Source of the DNA: Nocardia nova
Lineage (GTDB): Bacteria > Actinomycetota > Actinomycetes > Mycobacteriales > Mycobacteriaceae
Length of the DNA: 64,000 bases
Assembly: GCF_002933465.1 (NCBI RefSeq)
Contig: NZ_PSZE01000001.1
Span: 1 to 64,000, forward strand
Reading direction: 5' to 3'
Of this stretch, positions 1-12,000 are shown piece by piece; within the stretch, counting starts at the first letter, position 1, and every line of letters starts with the position of its first letter. The position numbers and the translations under genes were made by a program. The notes under the pieces were generated by a model. It searched no databases. It saw only the letters and a program-made list of their open reading frames with translations, and was not told the DNA's origin.

Positions 1-14
1 TGTATAAGAGACAG
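1..14 (+). other. Residual Nextera/Tn5 mosaic-end adapter
   Basis: The first 14 bases, TGTATAAGAGACAG, are identical to the inner 14 bases of the 19-bp Tn5 mosaic end used in Nextera libraries. This is most simply untrimmed adapter at a contig end rather than genomic DNA. The genuine sequence would then start at base 15, and the gene running off this edge is cut by the assembly, not by biology. Confidence 0.93.
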
Positions 15-3000
15 GCGTAATCCGGCCACTCGAATTCGGCGTTGTGCGGGACGTGCGGGACCGGCGTGATGTACGGCTTGCGCGGATCACGAGCACCCGG
101 GTTCGCACCGCCCGCGCGATCGGGCCCACCACCATCCGGCGGCTGCTGCCCCGCCCGTCGGCCGGCACCCGCGCGGCCGCCGTCGCCGGACTCCGCATCC
201 GTTCCGTCTCCGTCCGAGCCGGACGCGCGCGGGCCACCCGGGTGCGGTTGCGTGGTCCGCGGTTCCTCCGCCCGGTCCCCCCGGGAATCTCCCTTCTCTC
301 CGGATTCCGCGGCATCGGCGTCGCCGGACGACGTGCGATCCGTATTCGACTCGCTCCCTTCACCTTCCGAAGGATCACCGGTACGCGCCGGTGCCACCGG
401 CCGCTGTCCACCGTCGTCGGCACGTTCCGGCTTGCTCCGACCGCCTTCCGGAGCGTCGTCGGTTCCCCGCTTACGGGCCTCGGTGTCGTCCTGGCTGCGG
501 ACAGGTCGGTGCGGTGCGGCACCGGTCTCCTTCGATTCGGCGCGCAACCGGCCCAGTTCGTCGGCGAGACGGCCACGTTCGGTCGCCAGCCGCTCGACTT
601 CGGTTCGGCCCGAATGCAATTCGTGTGGTTGCATCGGCCCGGGCTGCCGCAGCGGACCGTCACCGGATACCGGCGGCCGCTCACCCGGATGCGGCGCCAC
701 GGCACCACCGGAATCCGAACCGGGGCGATCCGGGCGATCCGGTTTCGCACCGCTCGCGCCCGTATCCCCTTCGTCTGTGCCACCTTCGTCCGTGCCACCT
801 TCGTCCGTGCCACCTTCGTCCGTGCCACCTTCGTCCGTGGCACCTTCGTCGGTGCCACCGAGGGCGGGCCGGGCCTGATTCGTCTCACCGGCCTGCTCAT
901 CGGGCCCGGCCGCGCCGAGGTCGTCCAGTCGGCGGGTGAGGTCGCCGCGCAGCCGCCGCAGGGTGTCTGGCAGCTGCCTCGGCTCCACCGCTGACTCGGG
1001 TTCGCCGAGGCGTTCCGCCCAGGCGAAGCGCTCGCCCGGATCGGCGTCGGCGAGCTGTTCCACGCGGCCCGCACGCAGCAGCAGATCCAGCAGCGGGTCG
1101 CGCGCACCTGGGGCGGGCAGGGCACGCAGCGGCCCCGCGTCGCGCACCGCCACTTCCTTCAGGGCCTCGACCGGGTTGCGCGGCAACCCCGGGAAGCGTT
1201 GCCGCGCACCGGCTTCGGCGAGAATCTCGGCGGCGCGGCGTTCGCGCGGCGAGAGCCACGCGGGGTCGGGCGCGGGCGCATCGACCGCGTACGGAATCCG
1301 CGACATCCGCAGGGTCTTGTCGCCGTCGCGCTCGGGCGCATCGGGCGGCAATTCGTCCGGGTGGACGGGCACCCCGTCGCGGATCACCAGATGTCCGCTC
1401 AGGCGGCGCCGGTTGGTGTCCCAGTCGTAGCCGTACCGGGCCGCTTCCAGGTCGGCGTCGTGCCAGGTGGCGTCGTCGTGGTCGGCGAGGTACCTGGCTT
1501 CGACGTAGGCGTCGTCGAGCAGCAACAGATCTTCGTTGTACGGGGTGGTCCTGCCGTCGCCGTCGCCCTCGCCGGTGAGCCGCAGCCAAGCGTCGGCCAC
1601 ATGCGGGAGCCGGTCGTAGGTCTTCTTGACCATCCTGCCGGTCGGGTCGGCGTGGTCGCGCACCCACATCTCGTTGCGCATGAGGTGGTCCTTGACCAAC
1701 TGGATGCGCTCGGTCAGTTCCGCGCGGGTGAGCGGAGTGCCGTCCGGATGCCGCGCCAGGTTCAGCGCCTCCAGCCGGGCGCCCCCGGGACCGGCGGGGT
1801 CCAGCAGCGGATCGCGGGCGCGGGTCAGCAGGTCGACGATCCGGTGCACATCGGCATTGCCGGCATCGTCGGCGAATTCACCGATCACCCGATCCGCCCA
1901 GCGCTGCACCGCATCCCAGCGCGCCACATCGCGGTCCTGGCGCGGCGTGGACCACTCCACCCGGTCACGCGGCGGCACGTGATCGGCGGCCGACCACGGC
2001 CGATGCGGCGGCTGCAGATCGATGCGCGGCCCGGCACGCCAGCCCTTCCAACCACGGAACGAGCGCACGACGGGGATCTTGCGCAGCACCGGATGATCCG
2101 GATCGAACGCGCCGTCGGGCAGCCAGGTGGTGTGCCCGCGCACCCACTCCCCGATCTCCGGCCGGCGCTGCAGCGGACCCAGCACCCACGGGTGCTTGCG
2201 CGCCATGTCGTAGAGCTGCACCCACCGCTTCCCGATGGTGTACAGCGCGCCGTCGAGCGGCATGCCGTGATGGGCTTCCTCGTCCCAGCCCGGCGGCGGC
2301 TCCGGTTTCGGTCCCGGTCCCTGATGCCACCACAATTCGGCGCGGCCGGCTTCGCTCAGCGTGAGGATCTGCTCGTAGCTCAGCTCCGGCCAGTGATCGG
2401 TCAGGAGCCGAAGTACCAACGGCTCCACCATGTTCTGGAACGGTTCGGCGCCGAGCGTGCCGCTGAACCCGTCCGGCATCTTCTCCTCCCGCTGCCGGTA
2501 CGGGATGTGGGAGTTGTCCGTACCGCCGAACGCCGCCCACCCCTTGGGCGGCAGCCGCCAGCCGTCGACCTCCTTCTGCCAGTATTTGTCCAGTTTGGTG
2601 CCGCGCGGCAGTTCCGGCTGGTAGGCGCGGAAACCGCGGGCCTGCCCCTCCCTGGTGTCATGCCAGCGTCCGTCCGCACCGTGCCAGCGCACCATCGTGT
2701 CGCCCGCGAACGGCAGCGCGTCTTCGCCCAGGCGGCCGTGCGCGGGCAGCCCCGTGCGCTCGATCTCCACCGGCGCCATGGTCTCGACCCGTGCGCGGAT
2801 CTGACCGGCGCCGTCGCGATCGCCGCCCGCCAGCTCACCGGTGACGGACAGCCGATCGATGCTGGTGGCCGGGTCCTTCAGCAGCGGAGCCAGATCGGGA
2901 TGCCGCGCCAGCGCATCCAGCAGCGGAGCGTCGAGGCGGTCGTCGACCGGTCGTCGCGGTCCGTCCGGATCGTCGGCGCGGACCGGCACGTCCGGATGGT

Positions 3001-6000
3001 CGAATGCGGCGCGTCCCGCGACGACGATGAAGCGGGCCGGGCGGCCGCCGGTTCCGTCCTCGTCGGGCGCGCGACCGTGGTCCACCCACACGTTCTCGCT
3101 GATCCGGCGCACTGCCGGTGTCTGGTCCGTGCCCACCGCGGCCCGCCAGTGGTCGGCGACGGCATCGGGCCACGCACCCGTGAGAGCGACCCGCTCGTCG
3201 TTGAAGCGATCGATCTCGTGTTCGGCGCGCTCCACCGCGTCCTCGGCATCGGCGAGCCGGCGCAGGTTCTCGGGGGTGCGCCGCGCGGGGTCGTCGAGAA
3301 GCCGGGACAGCTCATCCCTGATGCGCCGCAACGGTTTGGCCCGCTGGACCGCGGCCCGGTGCTCGTCGGCCACCCGGCCCAGCTCGTCGCGGACCGCTTC
3401 GGCCTGCGACGCGTCGTGTCGGGCACCCCGCTGTTCCAGGTCGTGGATCTCGCGGTCGATGGCGTCGAGCCGGTCCTCGAAATGGAACAGCCGGTCCAGC
3501 GCCTCGGCCAGCTTGTCGACGTGGTCGGTCTGTTCCCGCTCCTGCTCCGGATTGAGCTGCTCGTGTCGCGCGACGTCGGGACTGTCCGGGCCCGCGCTGT
3601 CGCTGACGTAGCGCCCGGTGTCTCCGCGCAACTGGCGCAAGGTCTCCGACCAGCGGTTGCGGCTCAGATCCACATCCCCGAACGGGTCGGCACGATGGTC
3701 GACCTTACTGCGCCAGAACTCGAGATCGGCTGCCACGTGGGCGCGTTCGCGCACTGTGGCGTCGAGCGCGGCCTGCGGGTCCGCCGCCGGCTCGGGGTTG
3801 TCCGCCGGACGGGGCCCCTCCGCGTCCAGCTCGCCGGATCCCGGCGCGTGTGACTCGGCTCCAGCCCGACGCGGTTGCTCGAGTTCGGCCGGGCGGTGCG
3901 CGGCGCCGTCGAGTTCCGATGGGGGCGGGTGCATGTCGCTGAGCCGAATGTGTCCGTCGGCGTCGACGCGAACCTGCTGGAACACGAATTCGCCGTCGGC
4001 GCCGAGCAACGCGCGGCGGACAGCGGGGTCGAGCACATGATCCGGATTCGCACCCGGCGCCACCACCACGAGCCGGGCCGGTGTGCCATCGCTGCCCGGA
4101 ACCAGCCGCGCCACTTCCGGTTTCGGGTTCACCGGGTCCACGGGGCGCCCCGCGGCGGCCAGCGGCAGGCCCTCGTGACCGGCCAGGACATCGCGAGCAG
4201 CGAGTAGCGCGGCGTCGGCCGCCACCCGGTCGCGTGCGGCCACCAACGTCTGATCGTGCACCCGCAACAGCCCCAGCAGGGCCTTACCGAGCGATTCGGT
4301 CTCCTCGGCCCGCGCTTCCTCGGCGCGGCGATCCGCGAAGAACTTCTGCAGATCGGCCCGTGGGATATCCGCGCGATTCCACAGTTCGTCGGCCCGGGCC
4401 CGGCGCTGAAGGACCAGATCGCGCACCGCACCGGCCAGCTCGCGCGGCCGCATCCGCCAGGCGTCGTCGATACCCAGATGTTCGGCGAGCTGGACGATCT
4501 TGGCGAAGTTCTTGTCCACCTGATCGTTTCGGCGACCCAGCTCCGCGCCGAGGTCACGCAGTTGTCCGCGCAGCGCCCGGGTGCCCGGCTCGTGTTCGTG
4601 CGCGTCGCCGCCGACGATCCAATCACCGGGACGGCGCACCGGATCAGGCCGCGCGGCAACGGGTTCCGTCGATGCCGGATAGTGCTCGCTCACCCAGATC
4701 CGGCCGTTGTGGTCCAGTTCGAGCCGGTAGTAGACGGCGTCGAACCCCTCGGCCGCGTGCCGGGCCCGCTCCCGCGCGGGCAACCGGAGCTCCGGATCAC
4801 GGCCCGCGCCGACCCCGACCCATCGGCCGCGCTCGCCCGGGGCGCCGTCCACCCGCATGTGGGTGGGGGCGTCGAACCGGAAGCGGCGGTAGGAGACTCC
4901 GGAGATACGCGGGCCGCGGTCGTCGAAACCGGCTCGCAGCTGCAGCATTTCGCGTTCGGCGGCATGCTGGGCAGCGGCCCGGCGGGCGGATTCGTTCGCC
5001 GACGCCGTGCGATACCGGTCCACCAACTCGACGGTCACGCGCCGCCGCCGCTCGGAGATGGTGTCGCGATGGTTGTTCACCGCATCCCGGACCGCGCGTT
5101 GCAGCTCCGGCCGCGACCGCCCCTGCGGGTCGACGCCGAATTCGCGGGCGAGCCGCTCCAGCCGGTGCAGATCAACGGTGTGGCGATCGCCGAGTTCGAT
5201 GGACAGCTCGGCACGCCGCTGGGCCGGCGGTGCCAACCGGTCTCGGATCGCGTCGGCGACCTGATGGTCGGATGGCAATGGCACACCCAGGCGCGCGGCT
5301 CGCCGGTCCACCTCCAGCCGGGGCGTGCCGCGGTCCAGATCGCCCAGCAGATCACGCAATTCGCTTCGAACGGCGGGCGCGGTGGCGGCGGCATCGGCAG
5401 TGCGGGCAATCGTCTCGCGCAGGATCTCGCGCCGTATCTCGTCCGGCCGCAGGCCGAGATCGTGAGCGCGCGCGGTCATTCGCGTCCAGGCGCGGACTCG
5501 CGTGGCACCGGCATCCGCCAGATCCCGCAGCGCCTTTCGCACGGCGCGCGTCACCGGACGATGCTCCCGCTGTGGGCCGTCCTGATGCCACGCCTCGCGC
5601 GCGGGCCGTTCGCCACCGTGCGGCGCGGGTGGCTCGGACTCTCGCGGGAGCGCCAAGGTGTTCGAATCCGGTGGTATCGGGACGTTGTCGGACCCGCCGT
5701 CGCCGTCGTGCGGCGGGCTGGGGTCGTCCGGACCTCCATTCGTCGGAGGTTTACCGCCGGTGCCACCATCGGTCCCGCCACCGGCCGCATCGGGGGCGGG
5801 CTGCGCGCCGGGTTCCGCCTCGGCCCGCGGCGCGGCACCGCCGGGCCGGTCACCCCCCGGCTTCGCGGGTGAACCACCCGTGCCGTCGTCGTCACCACCG
5901 GAATCGGCACCCGGCTCCTCGTCGCCGGGTTTGCCGGCGGAGCCCTCGTCACCGGCCGGTGGTTGTTCTGCAGGTTTCGCGGTGGGACGCTCCTCGCCGC

Positions 6001-9000
6001 CGGCGGACGCCCGCTCGCCGGGACCTTGCGCGCGCTGGGGATTCGCGGCACGAAGCTGCCGTTCCTCGATCCGGGCGGCCTGGTAATCCCGGGCGGCGCG
6101 CATCATCTCGCGGCGCAGGCCGTACAGCTCGTTCAGCCGCTGCTGGGCCCGGTCGCGGGCGGCGGCCCACTGGTCCGGACGCAGGTCGTTCCGTGCGATG
6201 GTGGCCTGATGTTCGGCCGACTCGTCCTCGATCCGGCGCAGGATCGCGGCCTCCAGATCACGTGCGTTGCCGTGATCGGGAAGGCCGAGTTCTCGTGCGA
6301 TCCGGCGCAATTCGCTGTGCGCGGCATCCTGCTCGGCCAGCGCGGCATCGATCGCGTCGGGTTGCGCGCCCTCGACTCTCGATGCCCCTTGCCGCTGTTC
6401 CCCCTTCTCCGGCTGCCGCTCCGACTGCGGTAGCTCGGTCCCGGCCGGATCCCGCATCGGCACCTCGGCACTGGGCCGCGGCTTGTCGACTCCGCTCGCC
6501 GGATCCGGTGCCCGGGGTGTCGATTCCGGCTCGGCCGCAACGGGTTTCGGGTCGTGTGGTGCGGCAGACGATGGCGCCGGCTCGGTGGGCCCGCGGTGGT
6601 CGCCGACGATCTTCCACAGCCAGTCGGCGTGCTGGGCGGCTTGCCGAGCCTCCCATTCCGCTTGATCCGCGCGCATCCGAGCGGCCCAGGTTGTCGGACC
6701 TTCGGGACCGTCCGGATCGCGGGCGACCATCTCGTCGGCGAGTTCGCGCATGCGGAGGGCATGCCGGGCCGCCATGCGCGCGTCCCAGCTCGCGTTCTCC
6801 GCACGCATCCGTATGCCCCATTCGGTGGGGGACTCGATGCGCGCAGGTGCGGTTGCACCGGAATCGGCTGCGGCGGTGTCGTTGTCGCCCGGATGCGGTG
6901 GTTCCGAGCGCGTCGATGCGGATTCGCCCGCGGCGCGGTTGCCGGGCGTCTGCGGCGAGGTTCCCTCGGGTTCCCCGCCTCCGGGCTCCGGCGGTTGCGC
7001 GCCCTCCCCCGGTGAGCTGGGCGGCTTCGACGGCGGTCCCTGCGGCGGGGCGGCGGCCGCGCCGTCGTCGCCCTCGGACAGCTCCACATCGCGTGCCACG
7101 GCCGCGCGCAGCTCGGCGTCCAGATCCGCCACCCGCACGTCGTTGTCGTGGAATCTGCGCGTCGCCTCGAACAACGCCTCGTGCCGGCGCGTGAACTCCT
7201 CGAACCGCCTCCGGTAGTCGGCGAGATTCTCGCCCCGGACGGTGCGCGAACCCAGTTCGTCGAACAGATCGTGCAGGGCCGAGCCGTTTTTCAGGTCGTC
7301 GGCCAGCAACTCCTCCGGCGTGACGCGGAGTTCGTAGGCATGGTTTTCGATATAGCTGCGGGCCCGTTCGCGCTCGGTCCAGGCAGCCGCCCATTCCCGG
7401 CTGAGCCGATCGATCCTCGCCTGCCGGTTCTCCGGCAGATCGGCGACCGCCCGGTGGTAGCGATCGTTCAGCTCCGCCAGCGCCTTCAGATCGGCGGCCC
7501 GCTGTCGCACGTCCGCGAGCAGTTCGCGGTGCACCTGCTCCCGCTGTGCCGGAGTGAGCCGCTCGTGCTTTTCGATCTTGCCGTCCCGATAGGCCTCGTA
7601 GGCCCGCACATACTGCTCCGGGGTGGCATCGGTGAGGTCGTGGCCGAGCAGCCGGGCCCAATCGCGATTCGGCCGCGATCCGGAGGCGACCGGCCGATCC
7701 GGGTCGGGCGTGCCGAACAGCCGCTGCCCGTCACCGATGATCTCCCGCAGGTGGGTCAACGATTCCGGATCGTGCATCGGCACTTCACCGTCGAACACCC
7801 GCGGATCGGTCGCGGGATCGAAACGCAGACCGGTCGTGAACGGGTCCGTGTCCGCAAGGGTCCGGATGAAATCGGTCAGCGCCGCGCCGGTACCGGGGTC
7901 GCGGAGTCGGCCGCGGATCAGCGAGGTCAGCTCGCCGGGATCAATGCCCTGCGGATTGCGCTGATAGTCGAGTTCCTTCGAGTACTTCTTCGGGAATACG
8001 TCCTCCGGTTCGCCGCCCAGCGCGCGCACGAGATCGTCGCGGGCCTCGACCAGGTGCGCCGGGTCCTCGCCCCGCCCCTTCAGATAGCTCGCCAGCTTCT
8101 CGTAGTACTTGACCAGCTGCTCGACCTGCTGCTGACGCAGGGCGTTGCGGGTGCCGCGATCGGCGATCGACTCGGCGACCCGCTCCGGCGTCGCGTGTTG
8201 CGCATCGTCGATGCCGGTGGTCTGCGCGAGCCGGTCGCGCGCATTGGCCAGATCGTGGAAGGACTCGATGGCGTCGCTGCTGCGCGCGTGGTCGAGCAGG
8301 GCCTCGATCTGCAGGGCGCGCAGGTCGTTGGCGCGCAGCTCGTGTTCGATGAGTTCGGGGGTGACCTGTTCGGGGTCCAGGCCGAGTTCGCGCGCGAGAT
8401 CGTCTCGGACGGAACGGATGTGCTCGGGGGTGCGGGCGTGCGGCACGACCGGGGCCGGTTCGCCGGGCGGCTGGGTGACGTGCCAGGTGCCGTCGGCGTC
8501 GCGGACCAGCAGCCCGTCCAGCTGCCGCCCCTCGACGTCCACCGAGATAGCCCGGCCCTCGATATCGCCGACGTGGCGGACGTGCGCCTGATTGTTCGCG
8601 TCGACGACGACGGTCCACTTCTCCGCCCGCACGTCACCGCTGTTGAGGCGGGCAGCGAGACCGGGATAGCGATCGAGTGCGCCGGCGAGCGTCTGTTCGT
8701 GGTCGCCGTGCACGTCCAGGACCACCAGCCGGCCCGGCTCACCCGGTAGCTGCGGCGGCAGCTCGCGAATATCGTTGGCGGGGAAGCGTTCCCGGAACCG
8801 CGCCACCTGGTCGGCGAAATCGCGGATCTCGCCGGCGCGTTCGTGGACTCCGTCACGCAGGTCGTTCAACGCGCGGTCGAGCTGGTCCGGTTCGAGCCGG
8901 GACAGTTCGGCGGCGAGCAGATCCGCCCAGGTCGCCCGCTCGTCGCGGATCTGGTCGCGGCGCAGCGCATTCTCGAAGTAGGTCCGCAGGCCCTGGTCGC

Positions 9001-12000
9001 GGCCCGACTCGTCCTCGGGGTCGTATTCGATACGCTCGTCCGGGTTTTCGACGTTCAGCACATCGAAGTCGCGGCCGGATTCGGCGCCGTTGTTCACGCC
9101 CCGCCAGTTCAGCAGGCCGGGATCGTCGCCTTGGGCGATGACTACTTCCTTGAGGAACCGGCCGAGCGGATTGTGGTCGGTGATCGACTGCGGCCGATAC
9201 GGGATATCGGCGTGTTCGGCGTTGTAGCGGTGCGCGGCGTCGCGCAGGGCCTCGATGACGGCGGCCCGGCGCAGATTCTGGTATTCGGCGGTATCGAGTG
9301 CGCGGCGCAACGTCTCCGGACTGATATCGGTCAGGCCGATGCCCAGGCGATCGGCCGCGGCCCGCAACTCGTCGGCCGGATTGCCCTGCGGTGCTTCGGC
9401 TTCACCGTGCTGGGGCGCGGAATGGCCGGGCAGGTCCTGCGGCTGCGATTCATCGACCAGATGGCCCAGCCCGATATCGCGCAGATACGTGTGCATCGCG
9501 GCGACCTCGGCCGGGTCCGCGTCCTCGTTCCAGTACGCGTACTCCCGCCCGTCGCGGGCGCGCATCGGAATGTGGTCGCCCGCTTGCAGCTCCATCCGTG
9601 CCGTGAAGCGGTTGAGCAGCGGAGCGTGTTCCCGGTTGATCCAGAGCGTGAACGACTCCTTCAGCAACCGTGCGTAGTTGATGCTGATGTCGTGGTCGCC
9701 GAGGGTTTCGAGCGCGTGAAGGTCGAACAGATGCCCGAAATCCTCGGTCATCTCGGTCTGGTATTTGCCGTCCTGACCACTGCCGGACGGATATTTCGGA
9801 TTGTGCCCGGTGTAGCCACTGGTCAGCCGGTGCCACAACGAACGCAGCCGCCCCGGCTTCGCCGGTTCCGTGCTGGTACCCGACGTGCGCTGTCCGCCCT
9901 CCACAGGTTCGACCGATTCGACCTTCCATCGCCCGGCCTCGTCGGCGATCAGTCGCATCCGCACCTGTTCACCACCGAGATCGACGACCAGCTCACCGCG
10001 ACGCGGCGGCTCCGCGGTATTGCGGCCACCCGACTGTTCCGGGCGCCGCGGTCCGTCGGTTACGCCTGGATCATGCCCCTCACCGGCCACGTGCCCTCGG
10101 CCCGATACCGGCCGAAGATTCGACTCGCGACCGCTCTCGTGATCCCCTGCGTCCGGTCGTCCTGATCCCGGAACGTTCTGGCCTGCTTGTCGATGATCAG
10201 CCGCTGATCCAGGTGCTCCTCGCGAGTCCCGAACCGATACTCCACCTCGGTCGGATCCTCCCTGATCCGGTCGTAGAACACCATCAGTGCCATCCTCTTC
10301 CCTCCACAGCGTGTCGTAGCGCTCACCGGTGCGCCCCGGAATGTTGTCCTGCCAATTGAAGCGCTCGTTGGCGTGGTCGTGCGCCGCGGCGTAGGTCGCA
10401 TCCGGATGGTCGACCATGTACTGCGCCTCGCGGAGTTCGTGCTCGAGTAGCACGATGTCCTCGGGGAGCGGCTTGCCGGACCGCAACCGGATCCACGCCT
10501 CGGCAATATCGGCCGATGCATCGAACCGCTGCCGCGTGAGACCACCCTTTTCATAGTCCCTCAGCAGATGCTCGGCGCGCATCAGGTGGTTTTTGAGCTG
10601 TGCGATCTCATCGCGGGTGAAGCCGATCCGGCCGTCGGCGCGCGGGGTACCGGCCAGGTTGTCCGCGATATCGCCGATATCGCTGTCGTCGGAGCGGAAG
10701 CGTTCGTATGCCGCACGCGCCCAGGCGTCGTCGTGGTAGACATCGCGCGGCCGGATCGCACCGCCGGTGAAGACCTCCTCGTTCGCCGGATCACGCACGT
10801 CGCCGGATGCCTCCGGCCTCTCGGGGCCGTGTCCCTTCGCGGAATCTGCTGTCACGTGCGGTGTGCCGTCGAACCCTTCGGGATGGCGGAAAACGACTGT
10901 GACGCCGCTGTTCTCACCGAGCCGGCCTCCGAGCCCGGAGTCACCCGGCAGATCCGGATCGCCGAAGGTGACCTCGGTGTAGCCCAGTTCCTCCGCGAGG
11001 ATGCCGGTGAAGGTACGGCGCGCGGCCTCCTCCGGCGTGAGCCCCTCCTGTACTCCCGCATTGAAACTGTCCAGATTGTCGGTCAGCGCCCCACCGTCGA
11101 ACCATTCGGCCTGGATCGCGTCGACGCCGTCGCCGAGCTCGTTCATCAGATCCCGGAACATCTGTCGTCCGGACGGCGTATCGGGGCCGACGCGCACCTC
11201 GACGTGCAGCACGCCGTGCTCGGTCACCCATCCCTTGATGCCATAGCTGGTGTCGCCGCCGTAGTGGTTGGCGTAGCTCCTCCCGCCCCCGTCGCGCGGC
11301 TCGGGCGGACCGGCCGGTGAGCGAGGCTGCTGCCCGTCGCCCGAGTCGTCCCGGGGCGGATGCGCGGAATCCCACGCCTCGCCGTAACCGTGCGCGTAGC
11401 TCGCGCCGCCGTCGGGCGCATGATCGCCCATCGCCGGGCGAATGGCGTCGACACCGGCCTGGTTCGCGATCCGGTCCAGTTCGGCGGCCCGCGCCGCCGC
11501 ATCGCCCGGCAGGTCGTCGCGCCCGGCTGCCCGCTCGCGGGCCGCGGTGAACGCGTCGCGGTAGATCCGCTCCAGCGGACTCGTCGCGATGTCGTGGCCC
11601 GCCTCGCGCAACTGCGCGAGTGCGTTGAATTCCATTGCGTGCGCGTCGGTTTCCTCGTCCAGCAGGTGCGAGACGTAGTCCTCGCGCGACATCCGATCGC
11701 GGTCGAGCACACCATCGGCGGTACTGCGCTCGTGCGCCCGCTCGGCATGGATGGCGGCGTGGACCAACGCGGCCATCTGTTCGCCGTCGGTGCCGCCGAT
11801 ATCGAGAGTGAGCCGGTTGCGCGCGGGCTCGTACCGATGACCGCCACCGGAGTCGTGTTCGATGGTCACGCCCCGGGCGTGCAACGTGTCGACCGCCCAG
11901 ATGCCCACCGGCACCTCGGCCAGTTTGCGCTCCAGCTCGGTGACGATCGCCTCGGAAGCCTGGGCCGCGAGGTCCTGCGGCTCGACGGGTTCGGCGGGTT

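Noticed and set aside
1199..3853. Long plus-strand open frames opposite the giant gene (for example 1199-3853, 4256-5872 and 12659-16930)
   Set aside because: They mirror the minus-strand coding frame in GC-rich DNA. Their composition (Arg, Val and Gly runs, His-Gln strings) fits antisense shadow frames, and they contain no family motifs.
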